This document shows positions 52,550-60,620 of a stretch of 64,000 nucleotides of DNA, one piece after another (the first letter of the stretch is position 1; every line of letters begins with the position of its first letter). Both the position numbers and the translations under genes were made by a program. Location of the stretch: assembly GCA_025998875.1 (NCBI GenBank), contig AP024675.1, positions 1,585,549-1,649,548 on the forward strand, read 5' to 3'. The notes beneath the pieces are model-generated. The model was given only the letters and a program-made list of their open reading frames with translations, had not been told where the DNA came from and searched no databases. This stretch comes from Bacteroidota bacterium. Its GTDB lineage: Bacteria; Bacteroidota; Rhodothermia; JANXDC01.

Positions 52550-53553
52550 ATCCACTCCAGGATCGCCTTCTGGGCGTGCAGTCGGTACTCGGCCTGCAAC
52601 AGATGACGCGCCCGGGGGCCGTCAAGCACCGCATCGTCGACGACCACATTGCGCCGGACGGGCAAGCAGTGCAGAAAGAAGGCCTCCCGCGTACGGGCCA
52701 TGTGCGCTTCCGTTACCCGCCAGTCTTGAAACCGGGCTCGGCCTTCGGCCTCGGCCTGCGGATCCGTGTAGGCCAGCCTTCCCCCCCAGGCCTTGGCGTA
52801 GACCACCTCGGCGCCGTCGAAGGCTTCCTCGAACCGGTCTGTTTCCCGGATTTCGGTCCCATACTCGGCGGCGTACCGGCGGGCCAGCGCCATCACATCC
52901 GGGTCGAGCGCATAGCCCTCCGGACGGGCCACGGTGACATGCATACCCAGCCGAGCGGCCATAAGCAGGGCGGAGTTCGGCACGGCCATCGGAAGCGCCC
53001 GGGGGTGATAGGCCCAGGTGAGCAGAAACCGCCGGCCCTGCACGCTGCCCCGGAAAAGATCCAGCAGAGTGGCCGCATCGCCCAAGGCCTGACAGGGATG
53101 CCAGAAGGCGGACTCCAGGTTGATGATCGGTACACGCGAGGCGCGCACGATGCGGCCCAGGAATACTTCCCGGCGGTCAAGTTCGTAGTCCCGCATGGAG
53201 GCAAAAGCGCGCACCCCGATGGCATCATAATAGCGCGACAGCACCCCGATGGCCTCCTGAATATGTTCGGCCTCGGCCCCTTCCATCCGGATCCCATCGC
53301 GCCATTCCAGCGACCAGGTGCCCTGCCCGACTGTAAGCACAGAGACATGGGCTCCCAGCTCTACAGCGGCCAGCTCCATGGAGGTGCGGGTGCGCAGGGA
53401 GGGGTTGAAAAACAAAAGCACGATGGAACGGCCGCGCGCCCGATCGGTCCATCGCCGATCCCGGGCAAACCGCCGCGCCGCCTCCAGCCGATCCCACCAG
53501 ATGGCGTCTTCGATCAGGTGCCAGTCGATAAGATGCCGCAGTCCCTCAGGCAT
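52537..53553 (-). CDS. argF': N-acyl-L-ornithine carbamoyltransferase (argF')
   Basis: A product of 338 residues. The carbamoyl-phosphate loop is FFNPSLRTRTSMELAA, with the acylornithine-type block WSLEWRDGIRMEG followed by EHIQEA and ESAFWHPCQALGD, and the C-terminal HCLPVRRNVVVDD. These fit the acetyl/succinyl-ornithine branch found in Bacteroidota and Xanthomonas rather than classical ornithine carbamoyltransferase. The residue just before EHI, reported to help choose acetyl over succinyl, is Ala, so the acyl group is not settled. It starts 8 bases inside the argD end. Confidence 0.87.
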   Translation of the reverse strand: MPEGLRHLIDWHLIEDAIWWDRLEAARRFARDRRWTDRARGRSIVLLFFNPSLRTRTSMELAAVELGAHVSVLTVGQGTWSLEWRDGIRMEGAEAEHIQEAIGVLSRYYDAIGVRAFASMRDYELDRREVFLGRIVRASRVPIINLESAFWHPCQALGDAATLLDLFRGSVQGRRFLLTWAYHPRALPMAVPNSALLMAARLGMHVTVARPEGYALDPDVMALARRYAAEYGTEIRETDRFEEAFDGAEVVYAKAWGGRLAYTDPQAEAEGRARFQDWRVTEAHMARTREAFFLHCLPVRRNVVVDDAVLDGPRARHLLQAEYRLHAQKAILEWIWAL

Positions 53554-54742
53554 AGACCGCTTCCTGTTTGCTGACCCGATCGATCGCTCGATGAAAGGCG
53601 GCCAGGAAAAAGGCGATTTCCTCCTCTGAGGTCGTCAGCGGGGGCATGAGGCGAATCGTAGCGGGGTGTTCGGAGGTGCCCACCAGCACGCCCTCCTGGC
53701 GCAGAGCGGCTACCAGCGGGGCGGCCGGAAAGGGAAGCTCTATGCCGATGAGGCAACCCCGGCCGCGTATGGCGCCTACGCGATCGATGAGGCCCTCTCG
53801 GATGCGGGTGAAGATCTCCGGTGCCCGGGCCATCCAGTTGCCCTCTATGAGCATGCGCAAGGTGGCCGAAACAGCCGCCATGGCCAGCATGCCCCCCCCG
53901 AAGGTGGTGCCCTGATCGCCCGGACGCACCGTAGAGGCGATCGCCTCGGAGACCAGCACGGCGCCCACAGGAACTCCGGATCCCAGGCTTTTGGCCAGCG
54001 CGATCATGTCGGGCCGCATACCGTAGGCCTCTGACACGGAAAACGTGCCCGTCCGGCCCACGCCGGTCTGGACCTCATCGAAAATAAGCACCACCCCATG
54101 GGCATCGCAGAGCTCCCGCAGGCCCCTGTAGTAGCCCGGGGGGGCCTCATAGACGCCGGCCATACTCTGAATGGGCTCCAGAATGCAGGCCCCGATGTCG
54201 CCTCTGCGGCGCAGGAGCTCCCGCAAGGGCCGCAATTCGCCAAAGGGCACAAAATGCGCCTCCGGCAGCACGGCCCGATACGGTTTCCGGTACTTCTGCC
54301 CCCAGGTAACGGACAGGCTTCCCAGGGTCCGGCCATGAAAATCCCCCTGCATGGCCACCACCCCGGGCCGACCTGTATAGGTGCGGGCCAGCTTCAGGGC
54401 GGTCTCTATGGCTTCGGTTCCGGAGTTACAGAAGAAAACCCGTCTCACGCCCTCGGGAGCCAGCGCGGCCAGAAGCCGGGCCGCCTCGGCTCGGACAGGG
54501 CTATAGACCACATTGGAGTAAAAGAGCAGGGTTTCGGCCTGCCGCTGGATGGCCTCCACCACAGGGGGGGGATTGTGGCCCAGCAGGGTGACGCAGTGGC
54601 CTCCGTAGAAGTCCAGATAGCGCCGTCCCTCCACATCCCAGACGTAGGATCCCTGCCCACGCAGGAGGGCGATAGGCCATTTGGCGTACGTGGGTAACTC
54701 GTAGGCCTCCTCCCAGGACCGGATGCGTTCGAAGGTGCTCAT
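53546..54742 (-). CDS. argD: Acetylornithine aminotransferase
   Basis: A product of 398 residues, a class III PLP transaminase. FCNSGTEAIETALKLAR binds the cofactor phosphate, IFDEVQTGVGRTG holds the Asp that pairs with the pyridine nitrogen, and the Lys is in ALAKSLGSGVP. It makes N-acylornithine from the semialdehyde. The ATG at 54742 overlaps the argC stop as ATGA; the frame offers an earlier start but without homology. Confidence 0.92.
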   Translation of the reverse strand: MSTFERIRSWEEAYELPTYAKWPIALLRGQGSYVWDVEGRRYLDFYGGHCVTLLGHNPPPVVEAIQRQAETLLFYSNVVYSPVRAEAARLLAALAPEGVRRVFFCNSGTEAIETALKLARTYTGRPGVVAMQGDFHGRTLGSLSVTWGQKYRKPYRAVLPEAHFVPFGELRPLRELLRRRGDIGACILEPIQSMAGVYEAPPGYYRGLRELCDAHGVVLIFDEVQTGVGRTGTFSVSEAYGMRPDMIALAKSLGSGVPVGAVLVSEAIASTVRPGDQGTTFGGGMLAMAAVSATLRMLIEGNWMARAPEIFTRIREGLIDRVGAIRGRGCLIGIELPFPAAPLVAALRQEGVLVGTSEHPATIRLMPPLTTSEEEIAFFLAAFHRAIDRVSKQEAVYA

Positions 54743-55767
54743 CGGATATCCTCCAGGGCGATGGCGTTCAGGGGCAATAGGCCCAACGCGTCGGGCCATC
54801 CAAACAGGCGGTTCATGTTCTGCACGGCCTGGCTGGCCGCGCCTTTCAGCAGGTTATCCAGAGCGAAGCCCACCACCAGTTGATCGGCGCGCACAATCCA
54901 GCCGATATCGGCATACGGGGTGCCCACGCTCCAGCGCAACTCCGGAATCCTTCCGGGCCATAAGCGCACCAGCCCCTCTTCCGGGTAGGCGGACCGGAAA
55001 AAAGCCTCCAGTTCCGGCTCTGAGACAGTACGGTTTAGCTCTACGTGGGCCACCCCCCAGATGCCCCGCGTCCAGGGGCCGGAGGCGGGTACGAAGGCGA
55101 CTTGCCAGGAGGGTCCCAGACGGGCCTCGATCTCGGGCAGATGCTGGTGGGCAAGCACCTTGTAGGCGCGTACGTTGCCGTCGCGCGTCGGAAAGTGCGT
55201 CGTCTCCGAGGGTCTGGATCCGGAGCCGGAGGCGCCCGTGAGGGCGGTTATCCAGGCTCGGCCCGACAGGCCCGCACGGGTAAAGGGCCAGAGCGCCAAC
55301 AGCATGCCCGTGGCAAAACAACCCGGATTGGCGATCCAGCGCGTTTCTGCCGGATACGGTCCCAGCTCCGGAAGGCCGTACTGGAAGCGCCCCAGGAGCT
55401 CGGGAGCGGGGTGGGAGAAGCCGAACCAGATCGGGTACAGTTCCGGGTCGGAGAGCCGGAAATCGGCGCTCAGGTCGATGAGGTAGCCTCTGTAGCCCCC
55501 CTCCAGGAGTCGGCGGACCGCCTGTGCGCCTTCGCCGTGCTCGGCGGCAAGAAAGATGAGCTCCGGTTCGACCTCCAGCAGAGCTTCCTCCTGGCAGAAC
55601 CGAAGTTCACTCAAGCCGCGCAGTTCCGGATGTGCAGACCAGATCGGTTTTCCGGCCGCATGACGGCTGCTGACGGCCTGCAGGCATACGCCGGGATGGT
55701 GCAACAGGAGCCGGATGAGCTCTCGGCCCACGTATCCAGCCCCGTGAAGCAGGGCCACGCGTTTCAT
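54739..55767 (-). CDS. argC: N-acetyl-gamma-glutamyl-phosphate reductase
   Basis: A product of 342 residues. The N-terminal NAD-binding start is LLHGAGYVGRELIRLLL, and the catalytic Cys is in ANPGCFATGMLLAL, followed by TALTGASGSGSRP. NADPH-dependent reduction gives the semialdehyde. The ATG at 55767 overlaps the preceding unknown gene's stop as ATGA; a longer frame upstream is not conserved. Confidence 0.93.
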   Translation of the reverse strand: MKRVALLHGAGYVGRELIRLLLHHPGVCLQAVSSRHAAGKPIWSAHPELRGLSELRFCQEEALLEVEPELIFLAAEHGEGAQAVRRLLEGGYRGYLIDLSADFRLSDPELYPIWFGFSHPAPELLGRFQYGLPELGPYPAETRWIANPGCFATGMLLALWPFTRAGLSGRAWITALTGASGSGSRPSETTHFPTRDGNVRAYKVLAHQHLPEIEARLGPSWQVAFVPASGPWTRGIWGVAHVELNRTVSEPELEAFFRSAYPEEGLVRLWPGRIPELRWSVGTPYADIGWIVRADQLVVGFALDNLLKGAASQAVQNMNRLFGWPDALGLLPLNAIALEDIR

Positions 55768-56840
55768 CCGACCGCCTCCATCGAAACATGCCCGTTGCTG
55801 GGCCATCCGCTCATGCTCAGCGCGCGCATCACGCAGTTCACAAGCGCATCGGGCTCTTGCTGGGCGTTATAGGCCGGAATGCCCAGGGCGTTCTGAATGT
55901 AGCGTTTGCCCACGGCGTTGTCCGTTACGGGACCGACTATGGCCGTAATAGGGCTCCGGTATCGGGTGCGGAACAGGTAATCGGCCGCCCAGGCCCCGGC
56001 CAGATCCGTTGCCGCCACCACGTGCGCGGCGGTCAGGGCGCGCAATTCCTTGTCCATGAGTAGCTCGTCCACCCCGTAATAGCCGATGAATCCGTCGCCC
56101 AGCTCCAGGACGAGCACGTCCGGCCGGGAGGCGTTGAGTTCCTGAATGATCCCTTTAGCGATAGGCACCATGTCCTTGTTCACCGAGGAGACCACACCGG
56201 CGTCGATGAAGGTCAGACAGGAGATGGCTCCGGCCTCCTGCATGGCGCGCACGTCGCGCAGCAGGGCGGCTCCGGTGAGCTTGGCTGCCGCTACACGAAG
56301 GCCCCGTGCGCTGAGGCCGCGCACGATCTGCGCGGCTGCATAGGTTTTGCCCGTGTTCATGGCCGTGCCGCTGAGCATCACCAGCGGCGCCGAATGGGTC
56401 AGCGTGTAGACCGGCTCCAGGGCGTGGTCCTGAATACGGGCATGTCGCTTGAGCCCGTGTACCTCGTAGAGCACCGCGCCCAGCACTTCAACGGGGAGGG
56501 CCGGACCCAGATCGGGGTGGTCGGAGGTGCACTGGCCGAGGATACCGCCCATATTGAGCACATGCAGCACGTCTCCGACCTGGATGCGACGGGGGATTCG
56601 GCCGCTGTAGCCCTTGAGGGCCTGCCGTTCGCCCAGCGCTCCGATGAGCAGATGGCCTTTCCGGAGGGTGTGAAAACGGCCGTCGGTGGTTTCCAGCTGG
56701 TTGTATCGATCCTTATCGGCCAACACGCGTACGACGATGCAGTAGCCCTCCTCGGCGACGATATACGGGCTGATCTCCACTTCATGGGTCAGGTTGCAGG
56801 GGCTGGTGCTGGAGGCGATCCAGTCTACCGAGATGCGCAT
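55764..56840 (-). CDS. P-loop protein in the arg operon (DUF1611/BioD-like), candidate acylglutamate-forming enzyme
   Basis: A product of 358 residues. The N-terminal half (about 1-130) is of unknown fold. The C-terminal half begins with a P-loop, MLSGTAMNTGKTYAAA, then AAAKLTGAALLRDV and the acidic motif DVLVLELGDGFIGYYG, the arrangement of dethiobiotin-synthetase-like and DUF1611 proteins. Some DUF1611 members (DgcN) are N-acetyltransferases of D-glutamate, which is established for marine bacteria. It lies between argG and argC in all-overlapping order, with no ArgA, ArgJ or GNAT gene in the operon, so it may supply N-acylglutamate; this is inference. A cobalamin or regulatory role cannot be excluded. 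Confidence 0.6.
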   Translation of the reverse strand: MRISVDWIASSTSPCNLTHEVEISPYIVAEEGYCIVVRVLADKDRYNQLETTDGRFHTLRKGHLLIGALGERQALKGYSGRIPRRIQVGDVLHVLNMGGILGQCTSDHPDLGPALPVEVLGAVLYEVHGLKRHARIQDHALEPVYTLTHSAPLVMLSGTAMNTGKTYAAAQIVRGLSARGLRVAAAKLTGAALLRDVRAMQEAGAISCLTFIDAGVVSSVNKDMVPIAKGIIQELNASRPDVLVLELGDGFIGYYGVDELLMDKELRALTAAHVVAATDLAGAWAADYLFRTRYRSPITAIVGPVTDNAVGKRYIQNALGIPAYNAQQEPDALVNCVMRALSMSGWPSNGHVSMEAVG

Positions 56841-56843
56841 GGG

Positions 56844-58058
56844 CTAGCCCTCCGCGCTTGTGGGTTGACGGGTGCGGGCCCGGTGAGCCAAGAGCGAGGA
56901 TACGCCCCAGATGCGAGCAAACCCCTCTGCATCCCGACCATTCCAGAGCGTGTTCGTCTCGCCATAGGTGGCCAGATCCGGGGCCAGAAGCCCGTAGGAG
57001 CTTTCACAGCCCAGTACCTCGATACGACCCCGGTGCAGCCGCAGGCGCACAGATCCCGTCACGGTCTGCTGGGAAGAGTCCAGAAAAGCCTCTATATCCC
57101 GCATGACGGGATCGAAATACAGGCCTTCGTGCAGGAGCATGCCGTAAAAGTCGGCCAGGTGATCTTTCTGGAAACGCTGCCATTTGGTGAGCACGAGCTT
57201 CTCCAGTTCCCGATGGGCCGTGATGAGGATGAGCGCGGCCGGGGCCTCAAAGCCGATTCGGCCTTTGATCCCCAGGATTGTATCGCCCAGATGCATGCCG
57301 CGCCCGACCCCATGTTCAGCGCCGATGCGGTTGAGCTCCTCGATCAGGGCGACCGGATCCATGGGGGCATCGTTGAGCGCTACGGGAACGCCCTGCTCGA
57401 AGGCAATGCGTAGCTCGGCGGGCGTTTCGGGCGCCCGCTCGGGATCCCGCGTCTGAAGCCATGCCTCTGGTGGCAGGGGCAGGTGGGAGGTGAGCGTCTC
57501 GCCTCCACCAATGGTCGTGCCCCACAGCCCCCGATTGATGGAGTAGGTGGCCTTCTGCTCCGATACGGGCAGGCCGCGCTCCCGCAGGTAAGCCGCTGTC
57601 TGCGTGCGGCTCCAGCCCAGATCCCGGATAGGGGTCAGGATTTGCAGGTCCCCGGCGAGCACGCGCAAGGCCACATCGAAGCGAATCTGGTCATTTCCAG
57701 CCCCCGTGGAACCGTGCGCGATGGCCCGGGCGCCGATCTGGCGCGCTATCTCGACGACCTTGCGCGCCTGCACAACGCGTTCCGGACCCACGCACAGGGG
57801 GTAGACGCCCCCACGCAGGATGTTGCCCTTGATCAGGTAGCTCAGGTGATCCTCAAAGAGTTCTCGCCTGCCGTCTACGGTCCAGTGTCCCGAGGCGCCC
57901 AGCCGGGCCGACCAGTCAGCCAGCCGTCGGGCCTCGGCCTCGTCAATGCCCCCGGTGTTGACCGTGACCGTGTAGACAGGCTCCCGATAGGTTTCCTGGA
58001 GATACGGGACGCAGAAGGAGGTGTCCAGTCCCCCGCTGAAGGCCAGTACGATTGCCAT
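56844..58058 (-). CDS. argG: Argininosuccinate synthase
   Basis: A product of 404 residues joining citrulline and aspartate with ATP. The ATP pyrophosphatase P-loop is VLAFSGGLDTSFCVPYLQ, followed by the conserved HGSTGAGNDQIRF block and KATYSINRGLWG with its aspartate and citrulline contacts. It is the first gene of the arg operon and lies behind a leader with a promoter, a putative leader peptide and a terminator (58086-58287). AGGAG sits 12 bases before the ATG. In the N-acyl pathway a deacylase is needed to feed this step; none is obvious here. Confidence 0.96.
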   Translation of the reverse strand: MAIVLAFSGGLDTSFCVPYLQETYREPVYTVTVNTGGIDEAEARRLADWSARLGASGHWTVDGRRELFEDHLSYLIKGNILRGGVYPLCVGPERVVQARKVVEIARQIGARAIAHGSTGAGNDQIRFDVALRVLAGDLQILTPIRDLGWSRTQTAAYLRERGLPVSEQKATYSINRGLWGTTIGGGETLTSHLPLPPEAWLQTRDPERAPETPAELRIAFEQGVPVALNDAPMDPVALIEELNRIGAEHGVGRGMHLGDTILGIKGRIGFEAPAALILITAHRELEKLVLTKWQRFQKDHLADFYGMLLHEGLYFDPVMRDIEAFLDSSQQTVTGSVRLRLHRGRIEVLGCESSYGLLAPDLATYGETNTLWNGRDAEGFARIWGVSSLLAHRARTRQPTSAEG

Positions 58059-58085
58059 TTTTGATTCCGGCTCCTATCGCTAGAG

Positions 58086-58118
58086 GAAACAAAAACGCCG
58101 GTTCGGGTGAACCGGCGT
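58086..58118 (-). terminator. Leader terminator (attenuator) before argG
   Basis: On the minus strand, ACGCCGGTTC (58118-58109), loop ACCC, GAACCGGCGT (58104-58095), then TTTTGTTT. A perfect 10-bp GC-rich stem and T run lie 28 bases before the argG start, inside the predicted transcript, so it would stop most transcripts unless prevented. Confidence 0.85.
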
Positions 58119-58185
58119 CTTTTCTTTCTTCGGGGTGGCTTCTACGTTCAAGACGGCGCCCATCCCATACGACGCCCGTTCACCC
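58105..58185 (-). promoter_or_regulatory. Antiterminator pairing in the arg leader
   Basis: GGGTGAACGGGCGTC (58185-58171, minus strand) can pair with GACGCCGGTTCACCC (58119-58105) at 14 of 15 positions. The second segment contains the terminator's 5' arm and loop, so the two folds exclude each other. A third stem (58234-58223 with 58174-58163, 12 pairs with one G-U) competes with the antiterminator arm. Confidence 0.65.
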
Positions 58186-58228
58186 ATCGGGGAACCTTTC
58201 CTCGTCGGGATCGTCGGAGGGCCGTCAT
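58148..58228 (-). CDS. Arginine-rich leader peptide of the arg operon
   Basis: ATG at 58228 to TGA at 58148 codes for 26 residues with seven Arg, among them CGA CGA TCC CGA CGA near the start and CGT CGT near the end. An earlier in-frame ATG at 58249 would extend it by seven residues but would be almost leaderless. A ribosome site is weak (GCAGGT about 11 bases upstream). The reading frame lies between the promoter and the terminator. High GC makes Arg codons common, so conservation in relatives is the needed proof. Confidence 0.55.
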   Translation of the reverse strand: MTALRRSRRGKVPRWVNGRRMGWAPS

Positions 58229-58256
58229 ATGGGACGAGACCTGCACCATGCGGGCG

Positions 58257-58287
58257 CAAGTGTACGGAATCCCACGGGGAATGTCAA
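58257..58287 (-). promoter_or_regulatory. Promoter of the arg operon
   Basis: On the minus strand, TTGACA (58287-58282), 17 bases, TACACT (58264-58259), extended to TACACTTG, one mismatch to TAnnTTTG with 20 bases after TTG. Transcription would start near 58252, giving a leader of about 190 bases to argG. Confidence 0.75.
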
Positions 58288-58376
58288 GAGGTAAGCCAAT
58301 TTTTTTGCAGGAGATCTTGCTCGGGGTGCGGAGAAAAGCGGATTTTTTGTCGCCTTACAGTGGGGAGGATAGAGCC

Positions 58377-59645
58377 ATGCACCTCAAAATGGGATGCGGG
58401 GTGTTCCTGCTGGGTTGGGCCATTACCGCATGGGCCCAGGCGGATCGATTGGCCAATTCCCGTTTCGATCCCCGGATGCTGCAGGAGCCCGCTATCCGGG
58501 CCGCGCTGGAGTGGGTCGATGCGCACCGACGGGAGCACGTCGAGGAATGGATCCGACTGACGGAAATCCCTGCCCCCTCGGGCCGGGAGGCGCGCCGCGC
58601 CGCCTACATAAAGGCCGAAATGGAGCGCATGGGGCTGGATTCCGTCCACATCGATGCCGCGGGCAATGTGGTGGGTATTCTGCGGGGGCGTTCCCGGCAT
58701 CCGGCCATCGCCATAGCGGCACATATGGATACCGTGCATCCTCTTGAAGAGATCCGGGTGCGCCAGGAGGGGGATACGCTGTATGCGCCCGGTGTGCTTG
58801 ATGATACAGGGGGGCTGGTGGTCATGCTGCAGGCGGCTCGGGCCCTGCGGGCGGCCCGTGTGCCCCTGGCCGGGGACGTCATCTTTATCGCCACCGTACA
58901 GGAAGAGGTAGGCCTCAAGGGTATGGCACACTGGCTGGAACACAATCCCCGTCGGGCCGACATGGTCATCGCCGTAGATGGCAACCTGGGGGATGTGCCT
59001 TACGGGGCGCTCGGCATCCGGTGGTTTCGCTTTCACTATCGCGCCTATGGGGCGCATACTATGCAGAGCCTGGGGCGTCCGAACCCCAACCGGGCCGTGG
59101 CGCGGGCCATCGAGGATATCTACCGACTCCCCCTGCCCCATCCATCGGGCACGTTTGTGATCTACAACATCGGGGTGATCGGGGGCGGGACGGTGCCCAA
59201 CGCGGTCTCCCAGCACTCCTTTTTCACCGTGGATCTGCGTTCGCCCAGCGCCCGACTGCTTGCCGAATATGCCGACTCCATTCTGGCGCGCGCCCGCCGG
59301 GCGGCTGAGCGGGAGCGTGTACGTTTCGAGGTGGAAATCCTCAACGATACCCCGGCCGGAGGCACGGAAGAGGAGCTGGCCGATCGAAGAGAGCATCCGC
59401 TTGTGCAGACGGCCGTGCACATCCTCAACCACCTGGGCGTGGGGCAACAGCTGGGCCGGCCCGTTCGACCCCTGGCCAGCGGATCGACGGATGCGAACAT
59501 GGCCGTTGCGCGCGGCATTCCGGCCATCGCCTTCGGGAGGGGCTTTGGACGGGATCAACATACCCTCCAGGAGGCCGCACATATTCCAAGCGCCTTCCTG
59601 GCCACCAGAGGCCTTATCCTGCTTATCGCCTCCCTGCTGCGCTAG
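58377..59645 (+). CDS. Exported M20 family metallopeptidase
   Basis: A product of 422 residues. A signal peptide (MHLKMGCGVFLLGWAITAWAQ region, about 22 residues) comes first. The M20 metal-site motifs follow: IAAHMDTVHP, APGVLDDTGGLVVML, TVQEEVGLKG, and the C-terminal GSTDANMAVARGIPA with the last His in DQHTLQEAAH. A dimerisation domain lies between. It cuts di- or tripeptides or related amides outside the cytoplasm. The start is at ATG 58377 with GGGGAGG upstream; a frame start at 58107 crosses the arg leader and lacks a signal. It is divergent from the arg operon, but its export argues against an ArgE role. Confidence 0.9.
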   Translation: MHLKMGCGVFLLGWAITAWAQADRLANSRFDPRMLQEPAIRAALEWVDAHRREHVEEWIRLTEIPAPSGREARRAAYIKAEMERMGLDSVHIDAAGNVVGILRGRSRHPAIAIAAHMDTVHPLEEIRVRQEGDTLYAPGVLDDTGGLVVMLQAARALRAARVPLAGDVIFIATVQEEVGLKGMAHWLEHNPRRADMVIAVDGNLGDVPYGALGIRWFRFHYRAYGAHTMQSLGRPNPNRAVARAIEDIYRLPLPHPSGTFVIYNIGVIGGGTVPNAVSQHSFFTVDLRSPSARLLAEYADSILARARRAAERERVRFEVEILNDTPAGGTEEELADRREHPLVQTAVHILNHLGVGQQLGRPVRPLASGSTDANMAVARGIPAIAFGRGFGRDQHTLQEAAHIPSAFLATRGLILLIASLLR

Positions 59646-60553
59646 CGGCCCCCTGTGCGCCACCAGGCCAACAGAAGCCCGCTCAGGGTGAGCCCCATGC
59701 CGAGCGCGCTTATGGGGGAAGGAACCTCACCCCAGAGCATGTACGCCCCCCAGGAGGCCAGCAGGGGCTCGCCCAGTACCAGCAAGGCCACCACAGCCGG
59801 GGATATAAAGCGCACCACGTAGTTGAGCGTGCCGTGGCCGATGATCTGGGGACCCAGGGCCATGAGCAGGCAGAGCCCGTAGAAGCGCCATGTGCGGGCC
59901 TCCCACCCCGGCCCGGAAAGGAGAAACCATAACCCCACCACGAGCGCCGTCGCGCCGTAGAGCATCCCCACATACGGTAGCCAGGAGAGTCGCTGTCGAA
60001 GCAGGCGACCCAGCAGCAGGTAGCCCGTAAAGCAGAGCGCCGAGCTCACAGCAAGCGCGTTGCCCCACGAGGCAGCGGGAAATGCTTCCGAGCCGATCTG
60101 CGCATCCCCCCAGCCGATGAGCATGCCCCCCACCGTGGCCAGGAGGATGCCCACGATCGTGGGCCTGGAGAGCCGCTCCCGGAGCCACCAGTAGCCCAGC
60201 AGAGCGAGAAAAATCGGGTGTATGGAAACCAGCACCGAGGCGCTGGCCACAGACGTATGCCGCAGCGCCTCGATCCAGAGCACAAAATGCAGGGCCAGAA
60301 AAAGGCCCGCCGCACCGATCCGGACCAGATCATCCCGCCCCAGCCGACGTACCTCCTGCCGCCGCCAGAGCAGCATCGGGAGGCTCAGAAGCAGGGCTGC
60401 CCAGCCCGTGCGCCAGAAGGCGATCTCCAGCGCCGGCGCCCCGGGCTCTGTGCTCATGGCCAGCCGGACCAGAAGGGGGCTTGAGGCAAAAGCCACCATG
60501 GAAACGGGCAACAGCAACAGCGCGCCTGGTCGGGATAGGAGCGGCCGATTCAT
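59642..60553 (-). CDS. EamA family (DMT) transporter
   Basis: A product of 303 residues with ten hydrophobic helices in two EamA repeats. The first repeat contains GLFLALHFVLWIEALRHTSVASA, shown here only in part by LHFVLWIEALRHTS, and the second contains MALGPQIIGHGTLNYVVRF-like sequence. These inner-membrane carriers often export amino acids or metabolites. Substrate unknown. Its stop overlaps the convergent M20 gene by 4 bases and its start faces the response-regulator gene across 67 bases. Confidence 0.88.
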   Translation of the reverse strand: MNRPLLSRPGALLLLPVSMVAFASSPLLVRLAMSTEPGAPALEIAFWRTGWAALLLSLPMLLWRRQEVRRLGRDDLVRIGAAGLFLALHFVLWIEALRHTSVASASVLVSIHPIFLALLGYWWLRERLSRPTIVGILLATVGGMLIGWGDAQIGSEAFPAASWGNALAVSSALCFTGYLLLGRLLRQRLSWLPYVGMLYGATALVVGLWFLLSGPGWEARTWRFYGLCLLMALGPQIIGHGTLNYVVRFISPAVVALLVLGEPLLASWGAYMLWGEVPSPISALGMGLTLSGLLLAWWRTGGR

Positions 60554-60554
60554 G

Positions 60555-60585
60555 TTGCTTTTTGGACGACTTTAGTTTACCTTTA
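60555..60585 (+). promoter_or_regulatory. Promoter of the response-regulator gene
   Basis: TTG at 60555-60557, 20 bases, then TACCTTTA at 60578-60585, one mismatch to TAnnTTTG. Confidence 0.6.
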
Positions 60586-60597
60586 GGCTCGTTTCAA
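60567..60597 (-). promoter_or_regulatory. Possible promoter of the EamA gene
   Basis: On the minus strand, TTG (60597-60595), 20 bases, then TAAAGTCG (60574-60567), four of six fixed positions. It overlaps the divergent promoter. Confidence 0.35.
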
Positions 60598-60620
60598 GAG
60601 GCTGAGCGGGGGAGCCGTAC

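Noticed and set aside
52537-53553. Classical ornithine carbamoyltransferase
   Set aside because: The motifs around WSLEWRDG and ESAFWHPC match the N-acylornithine branch.
58095-58118. The arg leader hairpin as a terminator for plus-strand transcription
   Set aside because: No plus-strand gene ends before it, and the plus-strand T run is broken by C residues; the minus-strand role fits better.
58107-58376. N-terminal extension of the M20 peptidase reading frame
   Set aside because: It crosses the arg leader, has no signal peptide or homology, and a good ribosome site precedes the ATG at 58377.
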